Program-made: the position numbers and the translations under genes | Notes under the pieces: model-generated | Seen by the model: the letters and a program-made list of their open reading frames with translations, nothing else | The model's database searches: none | What the model was told of the DNA's origin: nothing | Shown: positions 34,742 to 46,384 of the stretch, one piece after another | Position numbering within the stretch: position 1 is the stretch's first letter | How the letters are laid out: every line of letters begins with the position of its first letter | Assembly: GCA_963921795.1 (NCBI GenBank) | Contig: OY997640.1 | Coordinates: forward strand, 14,656,781-14,720,780 | Source of the DNA: Nannobrachium achirus | Lineage: Eukaryota; Chordata; Actinopteri; Myctophiformes; Myctophidae | Reading direction: 5' to 3' | Length of the DNA stretch: 64,000 nucleotides

Positions 34742-35592
34742 AGACATGGCGCCCTTAGGCGTCTTACTGGTAATACTATAAATCATATATTTCAGGTCGA
34801 GACCCAAACACAAAAGGTCAGCGCGTGTCGACCATATAAACCAAGAACAACAGTTTGCCTTCCTCCTTGCCAACATCAGGCATGGATAGCAACAAAATTG
34901 TTGCTCAACTATCTGAATAATGTAAAACAGCAAACTCTGCACGCTGTGTGGTGTGTTGCAACTACTAGTTCTGTTCTAACTTTTTTTTTAACACTGTGAA
35001 AACACTGAATTACTTTGCTGTCACAATTAAAAAATTATTTGCATACACAGAGTACTGAAATTACACCAACTTTCACTGACTATACTGTACAAGTTAAGCA
35101 TTTCCTGTTATGCCACCAATAGCGTATAGATCTAAAACAGATATGTTGTCTGATTACTAATAATAGCCTATAGACCCTGGTTTTGTATACTTTCAAAAAT
35201 GTATATATTTTTACATTTTATACATTATGCATAATGGGTACTTTGACTTAGGCTATATTCTGGTGTCAATACTTTGATAGTTTTGATTACCAGACCTTTA
35301 CTTGGAACATTGTGTTTCTACATTGCAGTATCTTTTACCTAAGTAAAAATATTTGAGTACCACTGCCTCCAACCTAAAGGTGTGCTAACCACATCAAATT
35401 TAAGATGCCTTGGCATTAAACTGTTGTGACACTGCATTCAGTTGACATGGCCTTCATTCATCATCACTCATCATTGTGTAATTAAATCTGTTTTGTTTCC
35501 TTGTGTCTCATGAATTTGCATCGTTTTTTATCCTTGACGTTTCCGTGAGAAGCATTTAGCATGTGGGTGGATTATGAAACAAATGCAGTGTG

Positions 35593-35596
<4 letters not shown>
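34742..35596. other. Intergenic DNA, nothing recognised
   Basis: AT-rich. Much of 34742-35190 has no counterpart in copy B; from 35240 on it matches 56240 onward. No gene. Confidence 0.5.

Positions 35597-35663
<67 letters not shown>
35597..35663. repeat. (CA)n microsatellite
   Basis: About 33 CA units ending in GCGCG. Copy B has instead an A-run at 56611-56629. Confidence 0.95.
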
Positions 35664-35665
<2 letters not shown>

Positions 35666-36304
35666 GCGAACGAACCGGGGATCCCCACCCTGACAAGCAC
35701 TTGGAATTGTAGGAGTTGAGACATCACATTTTATTTGACTCCACAGATAAACTTTGTGAAAATCTAAAAGCTCACAGTTCCTCACACAGAGAGTTGTACT
35801 GTGAACTTGTAGATTGTAGCTATTTTCATATTTTTTGGCCCCTTATATTATTTGACAATCTGGCCAATGTTTGACCTGTTTTTAAAAGTATAGTTTTTTA
35901 TTACTTTTCATGCAGTAATTTAATTAATAGTATTAAACAGGTCTTGAAAGTCCTTAAATTGTTTATTCACAGTCAACCGGGGACCCCACAAAATCATTTG
36001 GGGGTCCCAACCCACAAGTTGAGAACCACTGGTCAAGGATACATCCCAAATAGGTAAACTCTTCTTTGCTAAAGGTTATCAGATGTCATCTTGACATTGG
36101 AAACACAATCAGTCATAATAATATAAGTTGTATTGTATTTACATAAAGATCTTGGATAAAATGGCATTGTATTCATTTAAACAAAGTTGCATAGTGCAGC
36201 GTTAATGTAACTTTCCATCACCAAGCATTTCCTGATAGACATAAAGGGGATTGCCCTTCATCCTCCCTGCAGGTTTGTTGTCAGGTGACAGCTCTGTCTC
36301 CGCT

Positions 36305-36312
36305 TATAAAAG
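36305..36312 (+). promoter_or_regulatory. TATA box of C1q-like gene A
   Basis: TATAAAAG stands 79 bases before the ATG; the start of transcription is expected about 30 bases downstream. The same box is at 57220-57227 in gene B. Confidence 0.8.
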
Positions 36313-36390
36313 GCCTTTACCATTCCATGCTCTGTGTCAGTGTGAGCAAAGTTACCCAACAAGTGCATAGAGAACTCAGAAATCCTCACA

Positions 36391-39300
36391 ATGGCAAAAA
36401 CTCACATTCTGATCCTCTTTACCTGGACACTTTTGCAGGCTGCCAGCGTCTGCGACACCGCCAACACCTGCGTCGCAGTCAGGGCATGTGACAACGCCCA
36501 AAACATCAAATCTCTGGAATCCAAAACGGACAAGCTCCAGGCTTCCCTGGATTCTATGGCGAAACAGAACGCAGGTACAGTAAGCGCTGCCAATCAGATA
36601 GCTTGAGTGAATTGTCTTGTTGATATGAATCCTGAATGCACCAAACAATATGATCTGACAATCACCATCCAATTCAATATCTCTAAAATGTAATTTTAGT
36701 TTAGTTTTAAGCTGTGTAGATCATTTTGTGCTCACTGTGCAGTGGGGCTTTGACACAAAGCATTCATTGAAGCCTTTTTACTGGATATGTCTTTTATTGG
36801 ATTTCTTAATGTGTCCACAGATCTCACGTCACAGCTGCAAGATCTCAAGAGAGATGGTAAGTTAAGAGTGATAAACAATAACGTTAGAGTGTTGCCTTGT
36901 TACAAATAATTAAATAAACTAGAAAAAATGCTCCTTGGAGCACAGGTCTCCACCAGGCCAGGTAGTGGAAGTTAATCTTAGCCAATCAGGATGAAATATG
37001 AAAAATTTGACAGTTTTGTCTTAGTGACATGACAGAGATAATGTGTGCCGATTTGAGTGATGTTTTTGGACAGAATCTGAATGAGTAATATCAAAAGATG
37101 TGTTGGCAAAGGTTGGCCTCCTGGTGGCGCTATAACAGCCCAATATGAAGTTTCACAGCAATCTGATGCTGTGTTCATGATTTGAGGCATTTTATTCCAA
37201 ACGGGACACTCATTTTAATTTTAGGAAATTTCCACTGAGGATGAATAACAAATATTCATCTATACACACTCAGATGACATTGAAGTGATAATTTAAGGAC
37301 TTTTCAGACCTGTATAAAAACAATTAAATAAATAAATACAAATGCTGAATCAAAGGTAATTAACAAATTGTTAAAAAATTGGCCAAATTGACAATTAATA
37401 AGAAATGGTCAAAAAACAATCTACTCAAGCTTGTAGATATGCTATTTTCACAACTGACTTTAAAATACAGCGAGAAACTAAAGCACAAGCGACCACCTTC
37501 GACCTTCGACCTCAGAAACCTCAAGAGAGATAAGTTAAGAGAGATATGCCTTGTTATAAATAATCAAATGAATTATATGAATCTGTTTGGACAATTTGAA
37601 TGATAGTGAATAATTGAACTGATTCATGATTAAACAGAAAATGTCAAAATAAATGTAGTGAAATGATGAGACATTGCAAAGTTTTTTCCCTGATTTCTTT
37701 CTCTTTTGTTCTCAGTGGGTCTGAAAGTGGCCTTTTCAGCATCGTTTGCAGGGACGTCTGCTGTGACCGTTGGACGTGGTTCACCCCAAACCATCGTGTT
37801 CAAGAATGTCTTCTTCAACAACGGCGACGCCTACACCCCGCACACAGGTACTGAGAGCCTCAGAGAACTGGTCGTTAAAAAATACATCTTTCCTCAAAAA
37901 TGACTTAGGCCCCCAAAAAGAAGAAGAAATACATAAGTGAAGTGAAATATTTCTACTATATCTTCTGACCAAGCATTTGGTTGAAATAGGCTCTCCAGCT
38001 GTGCTGAAATGAACATGCCAGCACACCTAGTCGTTAATAGAAGATTAGAGAGGGGCGCCCGCTTGCCTAGTGGTCAAGGCGCATACCACATACTAGGCTA
38101 TGATGCCTGCGTTGCCGGTTCGATTCCTGATGACGACCTTTGCCACTTGTCATTCCCCATCTCTCTCCCCGTTTCCTGTCAGTCTACTAACTATCCTATC
38201 AAATAAAGGCATAAAAAGCCCCAAAACAAATCTAAAATAAATACAAAAATAGAAGATTAGAGAACAGATTAACTTATTAAATGCCCACGTGGCGCCCACG
38301 CGCCATTCGCTTTGATGTTTACGTGTGCCCATCGACGCGTTTGACGCGTTGTACAGTATAAACTATACTGTACTGTAGCTACTGTACTTGGCTACCGCGG
38401 TGATGAAACAAACTCCATTTCCCAAAATGCAGCGCAAAATCACGTGACCAGGACGTGCTGTCTGTCTCGTTGACTTCCTGTTTAGCGGCTGCACAAAAAT
38501 GCAGTTTTCTCCGGATTCTTTTCCTTTTTTTCTTTTTTTCTCAAAACGGCGGCCTCTTCTACCGGCCGTAACACAAACGCTGTGGCTTAGAATTGATAAA
38601 AAACGGTCCTGACTGAAAGAAAAGATTTTAGCGAAATGAACAGGACATGCTTGGATTACATTTACTCGGATTACTTTTCTCGCCAGTACTTTGAAGGTAG
38701 GTAAAATGGCGGGTTGCCATGGGCACCAGCAAATTAAATGTTGAATAATTCTGGGCACCCGATGTGTTAATCATGTTAGAAATATCATCAGTTGTGCCTC
38801 TGACTGGACCACCTTCAATAGGCTAAGTAGCTATGCTAGCACAGTTTGCACAGGAAGTGCACAGACAGTTGCAAACTTTAACCGATGACCCGATCATAAA
38901 ATGATTGGATTAGGAATACCAAAAAGAAAAGAAAAAAAAACACTCCATTAATAGAAGGAATAAATTGGCCTCCTGTGTCAACTTTGCATAGGGTAGGTCT
39001 ACACACATGCATGTTAACATCAGTTATTATGGTGGTACAAACATGGAGACATATTTTCTGAGGTGGTTGGTGAAAAAAGGTTTAAAGGAGTCATCCAGAC
39101 CAAAACACAAATAGGGTTAAATCTGCCTTTTATCATACCCCTTCATACCTGCTTTAGTCGATTTTTTTCATAGCTGCCCCTGTTGCTAGATTTCGGCTGC
39201 CCCTGTTGCTAGATTTCGCAGGCTCTCTCATAACTAACACAGTGGATTGTCCTTAGGCTAGTGCGGTCATTTCTTGAGCTTCAAAGTTAGTATTTTTTTA

Positions 39301-40612
39301 TTGGATTGCGTTTACACAACGTCCTGAGATCAACCAAACCGCTGTTTTCACCTCACAGGCACCCTTACTTGTCAAACGGCTTCTGCTCTGCACCAGAGCA
39401 GGGAGAGGAGAGGCTAGAAAGGGAGGGAGGGGTCTGTTTGACAAGTAAGGGTGCCTGTGAGGTCAAAACAGCGGTGTGGTTCGTCTCAGGACGTTGTGTA
39501 CACAATCCAATAAAGAAATACTAACTTTGAAGCTCAAGAAATGACCGCACTAGCCTAAGGACAATCCACTGTGTTAGTTATGAGAGAGCCCGCGAAATCT
39601 AGCAACAGGGGCAGCCGAAATCTAGCAACAGGGGCAGCTATGAAAAAAATCGACTAAAGCAGGTATGAAGGGGTATGATAAAAGGCAGATTTAAGCCTAT
39701 ATGTGTTTTGGTCTGGATGTCTCCTTTAAGTGGTTAAACCTTAAATGTCTGAAAGTACACATTGACATGAATCCATCAGAGAGAAAAAATAATGTATGTG
39801 TCACCTTCTTAAACTAATGGCATAAGATTAGTTTAAGAAGGTGACACATCAATTATTTCCTTTTTTTCTCTGATGGATTCATATCAATGTGTACTTTCAG
39901 ACATTTGACCACTTAAACCGTCAATACCATAGAGGTAATATTTAATGCTCCACCCCCAGCTATTCATTTCAATGAAAGTTGCTCAGTGGTGTTTGAAGCA
40001 CCCGGAAGCACGTGCAGTAGTTTAACTGCACGTGCTTCCGGGTGCTTCACACTCGCTGGTGAGCTTGTAGATCTTCCATTCCCCCCAAGAATAGGGATGC
40101 AAGGGTTCAAGTGGTTATTGTAAAAAATAACACAGAAAACATTGTTTGGTGTTCAAGTGGTTCGTGTAAAACCACTTGAGTGTACAGCAGCCTACCGTCA
40201 AAGTTTTGCTAAAGGGTTTTATTCCCCCCGTTGAAGGGGGGCAATTGTTTCCATTGTCTGTTATTATTGTATTCAATTCATCTGTAAGACATAGAACAGA
40301 CCGGGCTCTAATGATTCCATGTTGTGTCTCTCAGGAATATTCTCTGCCCCCCTGAAGGGGGCGTACCAGTTCACCTTCAGAACGCGGGGCACCGGTTCTT
40401 ACTACTCCGGGGCCAAGCTGGTGAAGAACGGTCAGCCTCAAGTCAGCACCTATCAGCATATTGGACGGGACGAAGGCACCAGCCAAGCAGTGATTCTGTC
40501 ACTCAATGCCAAAGACACAGTGAATGTGATCACTTTGGGGAGCAGTTATCGAGTATATGATGATAGTAACCACCACACTACTTTCAGTGGCTTCCTGCTC
40601 TTCCCACTGTAG
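36391..40612 (+). CDS. Secreted C1q-domain protein A (209 aa, 4 exons)
   Basis: Exons 36391-36574, 36821-36856, 37716-37847 and 40335-40612 have GT/AG ends and consistent phases. Residues 1 to about 19 form a signal peptide (MAKTHILILFTWTLLQAAS). Then come three close cysteines (VCDTANTCVAVRAC), useful for disulfide-linked oligomers, a short heptad region (IKSLESKTDKLQASL ... LTSQLQDLKRD) and a complete C1q head (about residue 74-209) beginning VGLKVAFSASF and ending FSGFLLFPL. No collagen repeats, so it resembles the fish C1q-like/cerebellin-type lectins, extracellular trimers that often recognise microbes or glycans. Role is inferred. Intron 3 is large (2487 bp) and holds a SINE, an orphan exon-like segment and three palindromes. 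Polyadenylation may use AATAAA near 40674. Confidence 0.93.
38036..38263 (+). mobile_element. tRNA-derived SINE with 16-bp target duplication
   Basis: AATAGAAGATTAGAGA occurs at 38036-38051 and 38248-38263. Between them (38052-38247) is a tRNA-like head with A-box TAGTGGTCAAGG and B-box GGTTCGATTCC, a body CATTCCCCATCTCTCTCC and a tail AATAAAGGCATAAAAAGCCC, a layout common in fish SINEs. Gene B has the unoccupied site (about 58990-59010). Confidence 0.92.
38264..38760 (+). other. CpG-rich orphan promoter / first-exon-like segment
   Basis: Inside intron 3 of C1q gene A. It has a high CpG content, CACGTGACC and ACTTCCTG motifs (about 38431-38480), an ATG at 38636 opening 20 codons (MNRTCLDYIYSDYFSRQYFE), and a donor GAAG|GTAGGT at 38696/38697. 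It looks like the 5' end of a housekeeping-type gene. I do not recognise the protein and see no later exon. It is absent from gene B. Confidence 0.4.
39082..39730. repeat. Large palindrome 1, arms about 295 bp
   Basis: Left arm 39082-39378 and right arm 39436-39730 are reverse complements with few mismatches (for example TTTAAAGGAGTCATCCAGAC at one edge and GTCTGGATGTCTCCTTTAA at the other). The 57-base loop has its own small hairpin CTGCTCTGCACCAGAGCAG. It may be a fold-back MITE. Confidence 0.92.
39725..39919. repeat. Palindrome 2, arms about 94 bp
   Basis: Arms 39725-39818 and 39827-39919 with an 8-base loop GGCATAAG. Gene B keeps only material like the right arm (59368-59450). Confidence 0.9.
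39995..40048. repeat. Palindrome 3, perfect 24-bp arms
   Basis: Arms 39995-40018 and 40025-40048, loop AGTTTA; arm begins GAAGCACCCGGAAGCACGTG. In gene B the left arm is present with mismatches (from 59531) and the right arm breaks off after ACTGCA. Confidence 0.95.
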
Positions 40613-41743
40613 ACGTTCTGTAATGTAGACCTAAGGGTTCTCAACCAGTTCAGGACATGACCCCCCATAAATAAATAAAATTATCATATTTTAACCATTT
40701 GGACCCCCTTCCCTCCTGGGAGTCCCCAAGCTAAATTAATTACTATAGCATGAAGATCAATTTAACCCCTTCAAACCTATACCGTATATACACTGGGTAT
40801 TTATAAAATAGCTGATCTACAAGCTCACAATGTGTCACATTACAAGCTTGTCGATGTTCATGTTTCTGAATGCTCATGTGTATTTTCAGATGATAAAATC
40901 ATATTAATGTGAATGGTTTTGACGACACAGCTCATGTGTATTTTCAGATAATAAAATCATATTAATGTGGGGGTCGTTGACATGAAGAAGTGTGAGAACC
41001 ACTGGTGTGTAGATGAACACAGGAGAAAGTGTAGAAAAGAAGAAAAGATTTTTTTTTTTTTTTTTTTTTTTTGGTGCAGATAAAACACCTTCTATCCAAC
41101 AAGTAGCGAAGCCTTTCCCACATTTCATTTATAATTAGGCCTACTCTTAAAGGAGTATTTCACTTGTTCCCCCTCTAAAACATGATGATCAGGTATTATG
41201 ATTATAGGCTACTAGGAGGAAGATATATAAAAAAAAGAACAAAAAATAATTAAGTAGTATTTATGATTTTAACCATTCTGGTGAATGATAATTGTCCTAA
41301 TGCCGCGATTTATTTATATATCTATATTTTGTGAAGTTCAACAGATTGGAACTTTAAAACAGGTGAAATGTCCCTTTAATTGACCTTACCTATAGAATGG
41401 TCTTGATTGTATCCTATATAGTTCATGTCCTGCTGGTTGTTTGGCTCTTTCATTAAAGTACATTATTCTGCTGTATTTTCCTTCTAAATAAATCATCCAC
41501 TGAGCATTTAACTTGTGTGGCCTGGCTCTCTTCAATCAATCTTACATGTTTAGGTTCATATTCTGATACTGTATATTACCAATTAGTAGCCCGGGCGTTT
41601 ATTATGCAAAATCGATGTGTCAATGGCGAGGTGATTTTGGGTGGTAGGGCTAATGTAAAGCCCAGGATTCTAATTCGGGTATCACGTGTGGAAGTCCAAT
41701 ATCTTAACCATTGATCCAAAGGGATATCCCTATGGACTAGACT
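40613..41743. other. 3' flank of C1q gene A
   Basis: Matches 60597-61630. Includes possible poly-A signals (AATAAA near 40670), an inverted pair CTGATCTACAAGCTCACA / CAAGCTTGTCGATG (40810-40860), a poly-T tract (41049-41072) and at 41640-41720 a degraded tRNA-like sequence on the minus strand. No gene. Confidence 0.65.
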
Positions 41744-42440
41744 TGAGAGGCCATCGGGCTGAGTCAGTGAGTCACTCTGCTACATTAAGAAATCTATCAT
41801 ACTATGCTACCCATATTTCACCCTGCAGTAACAGCATCATGTACGGTAATATTCTAACCATAGTTCACCCTGCAGCAACATTCCAGATACCAAGTTACAG
41901 CAATGACACTAATATAGGCCTACTATACTTTGTTATAGCAAGAGCTCCACAAGAACAGAAGTGCCCACAACAAACAGGGGTTCCACTGCTCCAGTGAACA
42001 TTATGTTTGTATGTGCAGATAACTATCATTATTGGTGGTGTTGACAATACTCGTAATTGGGATTAATACAATCCTAAATATAGGGTCACACAAGAATAGC
42101 ATCCACTTTTTAAACAAAATATAAAACCAGAACCAGACAACTAATGAAAATGTTTGATTATTGCAGCTTGAGGTCTAATGCAGGCAGCTTAGAAGCCAGT
42201 GGTACAGTCAGTCAGTCAGTCAGTCAGTCAGTCTGTCTGTCTATTTCAATTCAAGCACAAGCATTCTTATAATGCCAAAGCATTACATACAGTATGATAC
42301 AAAATAATCTCTGTCTCCCTTTCCATATCACTGCTTTTAAAGTGCCACTGTGCCACACAGTCACACACACACCCACACCCACACCCACACACCCTCCCTG
42401 TCTCCCTCTTCCATGCACCGTGCCACCGACACAAAATAAA
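41744..42440. other. Unassigned DNA with short repeats
   Basis: Contains a GTCA/GTCT repeat (42207-42242) and ACACCC repeats (42362-42392). No gene recognised. Confidence 0.5.
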
Positions 42441-42444
42441 GCAC

Positions 42445-43262
42445 CAACACATTTATTATTTTAATTAAAACATTATTTTTTTAAATGATTCAATGAATAT
42501 TGCAGTTTTATGCAAATTATTCTGCTGCACATGATTACACATGATTACAATAAAGCAGAGAAAAATAAAAACATAAAACATTGAAGAACATTTAAAACAT
42601 TTTAAGAACAGTGTAGACTGCACGCACAGGAATTAAACAATTCAGCTAAAAGCAAGAGTAAAGAAATAGGTCTTGAGCTGTGCTTTAAAGCTATCCACAT
42701 AGGCTGGCTGTCTTAGGTGTAGTGGGAGTTTATTCCAAGCTGTCGGTCCGTAGAAGCAGAACGCTGCTTCACCATATTTTTTTATGTCATATTAGGCACA
42801 TCAAGGACGTCTGCACTAGACGACCTGAGGGGGCAGTTTGGAAAGTATCTATGCAGGCAGGCAGAGGTACGAAGGTGCCAGACCATTTAGAGCAAGTAAA
42901 AGTAAAATAATTTTAAAATCAATCCTAAAAACAACCGGGAGCCAGTGTAGCGACACTAAGACTGGAGTAATATGTTCTCTTATCTTAGTTTTAGTTAAAA
43001 CTCTGGCTGCAGCATTTTGAACAAGTTGTAATCTGTCAGTAGTTATCTTTGGCAGACCAGAGAGAAGTGCATTGCAGTAATCAAGCCTCGAGAAAACAAA
43101 GGTGTGGATCAGCGTTTTTGCATCATCCAGCGACAGATAAGCTCTAATTCGTGCAATATTTCTAAGGTGAAAGAATGCAATCTTTGTGACATGATTAATG
43201 TGTGCATTACAATTCAATTCAGCATCAATGATCACTCCCAGGTTTTTTACAGAGGTGTTACT
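42445..43262 (-). mobile_element. LINE fragment, end of reverse transcriptase
   Basis: The minus-strand translation (43235 downward) shows HINHVTKIAFFHLRNIARIR, FVFSRLDYCNALLSGLP, LQLVQNAAARVLT, ITPVLVSLHWLPVVFRIDFK and then decayed LAPSYL ... FKAQLKTYFF. This is the C-terminal part of a non-LTR reverse transcriptase of the type abundant in fish, distinct from the one at 11 kb. It is 5'-truncated and has frameshifts after 42849. Confidence 0.85.
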
Positions 43263-43517
43263 TTCAGGTTGCCAATAGGCCTACTAGGCGCATAGTCATA
43301 CAATAGACAGATTGATGTGAGTAGATCAGGTTATAAAACATATATTGTCTGAATCTGTTTAGTTTGTCACCTTGGCATATTAAACAGGGATGCTTTTAAT
43401 GGCTATCAGTTAAACTGTTAAAGGATGAGTTCACCCCCAAAATGACTTTTTCCTGTTGATTAGGCCTACTTATGCCATGGAAACTTGAGTTCAATAATAT
43501 CTTTTTGTATTTGTCAC

Positions 43518-43785
43518 TGTTAAGCGTGTAGTTTTCAGCGCTCTATGTACCAGAAATACTCGAAGTGAAATAGAGAAGAACTTGACACAGAGACATCAGC
43601 TCTGGCTGGAACTCAGTTGACACATAACTGAGGCATGGTTTATTTCACACTCATTAAATACTCAGAGTAACAAGCACTTCCGGAACAAGCACTTCAGCAC
43701 TTCCGGGGCAAGCACTTCAGAATAAGAGTTCCCAGACCATCACAATAATAAATACAATAAATACAATTGAGGTCATATCTCAACA
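43518..43785 (-). mobile_element. Copia element: 3' LTR (minus-strand sense)
   Basis: 268 bp, TGTTAAGCG ... TCTCAACA. It matches 49705-49951. A 5-bp GTCAC precedes it (43513-43517) and follows the other LTR (49952-49956). A purine tract (minus strand AAGTGGGGG) abuts it at 43786-43794. Confidence 0.92.
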
Positions 43786-43806
43786 CCCCCACTTGATCTC
43801 ACATTG

Positions 43807-43835
<29 letters not shown>

Positions 43836-43837
<2 letters not shown>

Positions 43838-44213
43838 ACGGAGGTGAATCCGAACCTCCCCACCCGGCTTCGAACCCGGGTCTCCCACGCGAAAGTCCAA
43901 TATCTTAACCACTAGACCAAAGAGACATCTCTTTGGTCCGGGGGAGATACTAGACTTTTGAGGCTTCAAGGCTGGGGCTGCGACTCTCTCCATCACACTC
44001 ACCCCCCTTTGACCTCCTCCTATGGGGAAGCCCGAATCCGGGTCACGGCACCAATGTAACGGAGGTGAATCCGAACCTCCCCACCCGGCTTCGAACCCGG
44101 GTCTCCCACGCGAAAGTCCAATATCTTAACCACTAGACCAAAGAGACGGTGCGGGGGAGATACTAGACTTTTGAGGCTTCAAGGCTGGGGCTGCGACTCT
44201 CTCCGTCACATAT
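43836..44213 (-). repeat. Duplicated tRNA-like unit inside the copia element
   Basis: Two direct copies (43836 onward and 44056-44213) share GTAACGGAGGTGAATCCGAA, a B-box read on the minus strand as GGGTTCGAAGCC, and an A-box GGTCTAGTGGTTAAG. This has the look of a tRNA-headed SINE (tRNA-Glu-like, a guess). Related degraded pieces lie at 41640-41720 and 61545-61600. The first copy is preceded by a TA repeat (43806-43834). Confidence 0.65.
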
Positions 44214-44340
44214 ACACTTTATTTTTTTTCTCTTCTTTTCTCCAACAGAGTCTCTTTCAGAGTTCACCAACACCACATTCACATTTTGGCTGCAATAAGC
44301 AAACTTAAATACACACTGCTTTCAAACAGATCACCTCAAA

Positions 44341-44889
44341 TCACATGAATACTTTTAACACTTTTTTTTTTCTTTTATTTTGTTTAGCTTGGTTTAGCAT
44401 GGACAGATTCTCAGGCACATAATCATGCATCATATCCCCCACTGCTTTCTTTCCCCCTAGCAATCTGTAGCAGTAGTCTACGTTCATCCGAACTTGATCA
44501 TACACAGTTACATCATTTGATGAGGCTGGTTTCATCCTCATACTAGGAGAACGTTTAGCATGACTTTTAGCCTCTGACTGTTGCCTTCTCTGAGGTGTTA
44601 CTACTACAGCCTTGGGAACCTGTGGTAGGAGTGAATGCTTTCGCCTAGACCTAGTCTGCCTCGGTAGCTCAAAACTGGCAACTGGTCTGTCTGTCTGTGT
44701 CTGTTGGTCCACACACTTAACCTTGTGCTTCTGCACCTGTCTGTAGTCATTGTAACACACATTACACTGATCAACATCAATAGTGTTCACTGTGTTCAAG
44801 TAATACAATCGGTTATAGGCGGATGTTGAACATTGTACCATCTCTACATTTGAGAACATTTTTACCTTTCGTGAAAACAACAGTAGCAC
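44341..44889 (-). pseudogene. Copia pol remnant: pre-integrase-like region
   Basis: The start (CSTSAYNRLYYLNTV) resembles the GAG-pre-integrase domain of copia Pol, one frame away from the protease part that ends at 44813. The rest is a basic, Ser/Pro-rich region (ELPRQTRSRRKHS) ending at a stop; no integrase DDE core is visible. Likely what remains after an internal deletion. Confidence 0.65.
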
Positions 44890-45370
44890 CTCTGGTAGTT
44901 GCGGTTTGCACGGAAAGCACGTCCTGTGGGTATGTAGGGATGTATAATGCCTGGTTCAGTGTGGCTGTGTGGCATTGCCCTCTGCTGTCGATCAGAGTCA
45001 CTTGCTTGTCTCCCCTGCGCTGTGCCACGCCACTGCATTTCGTACCATCAGCAAGCTCCATGCTGTGAGTCTTTGGCCGGAAACTGTTGTCAAATCTTGT
45101 GAATTTCTTGATGTCTGTGACGATGTGTGAAGTCGCTCCCGTATCGACCATCAGACCTGTCTGCTTGACACCATGTCCGTGTTGAACCTTCATATCACCG
45201 TCGCTCACATTGAATGAGTACTCACGACCGCCGCCGCCGCTGCTGCTGCCGCCGCCGCTGTACTCCGAGCTTCTCTGCACGTTGTCTCGCTGCTGCTGTA
45301 GTAGGTCGCACACTTTGGCTCTGTGCCCCCACTCACCACACCGGTGACACGACCCATCGAAGCGCTCAGC
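44813..45370 (-). pseudogene. Copia Gag zinc knuckle and aspartic protease remnant
   Basis: Upstream of the first ATG the frame carries a CHRCGEWGHRAKVC zinc knuckle (CX2CX4HX4C). Downstream, LMVDTGATSHIVTD is the copia protease active-site motif (DTG). It ends in a frameshift near 44850. Function: particle formation and Pol processing in intact elements; this copy is disrupted. Confidence 0.85.
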
Positions 45371-46384
45371 TCCTAGTCAGGTCCACTATGTTAAGACATG
45401 TTTATTCGTTGGATTTTTTGGGGGATTTGTAAAACTATACATTTTTGGAATCTTCAGAGCATGGGGAATCCAAAAATCTTTGTTGGCTTTTGCACAGACA
45501 CCTGCAAAGCCGCCATTTTGGACGTTCAAAATGGCCGACATAAAATACATAATTTGTGCTATCTTGGCTTCTAGACAACCTAGAAACTTAATTAAACATG
45601 TCAATCCTATGTTTTCTGGGTCAAGAAATTGAATGAGTAAATGATGGGTGTAAAATGTTCCGGACCCCCACCCCCTTTCTGGGGGTTATCTATTTCGGGA
45701 CCTCCCAGGACAGTACGCCAGCCAGTTAATGTCCGATTTTCATAATAGAGTTGTTTTGTAGGTTTTAAAACATCCTGAGTTCATTTATTACATGTTTAAA
45801 GCAGCCAGAATAACTTTTCTTACTTTTGGTTGGGATCTGGGACCCCCAGACAGACCCTTGAGCCTATCTCAGTAATCGCACTGCTCCTGCTCCAGAACAA
45901 TGTGATCATAGTTGAAGCATAAAAGTGGTTGTAGATGGGCTCTGAAAACAAAATTGAGTAGTAGCAAATACCAGGGGTCTTCCACAGGGGGTCTGGGACC
46001 CCTGGGGGGTCCTCAGAGTTACTACAGGGGGCCCGCCAAATCTTGATAGGATCTCTTTTTTTTTTACATTTGAAACTTTGAATGGTTTTATGTATCCTGG
46101 GTTTATGTATTGTTTTATTGGTTGGTTTATTAGTATTCTCAGCATTATTTATACAATTTTTGTGTTAGACAGTTATGGTCGACAGCTGTTACTGCAGGGA
46201 TTGCAATAATGAAGGTATTGCAACTTCTCACGTTGGGCGCGCAGAACAACGTGTCCATTTATTGCACTGCACTCACACTGACAACACAACACACACACCT
46301 CTTTGTTATTGTCACCCCAAAGCCCTCACCCTATCCTTAAAGAGCTCATCATGGTCAATTATGCCCAAAGAGATTCACTACAAT

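Larger units (their letters stand above)
29878..41743. repeat. Segmental duplication A (C1q block), partner 52209-61640
   Basis: Long direct duplication of about 9-12 kb per copy. Matching landmarks are the CA repeat (30361/52570), a hairpin (30931/52952), the GCGACC hairpin head (34305/54301), the CATATATGG repeats, the C1q gene (36391/57306) and a tRNA-like piece (41640/61550). The copies differ by several large insertions on each side. Confidence 0.92.

Noticed and set aside
36391-36606. C1q exon 1 read on past its donor as a short protein
   Set aside because: The GT donor and phase agreement with three later exons in two paralogues make the spliced model far better.
38363-38758. Minus-strand frame of 131 codons in C1q intron 3
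   Set aside because: It lies over the CpG-rich orphan segment, shows no domain and opposes the better plus-strand exon model.
43860-43925. Possible true tRNA gene on the minus strand
   Set aside because: A and B boxes are good, but the acceptor and anticodon stems do not pair well by eye and the unit is repeated with long flanks, as in a SINE.
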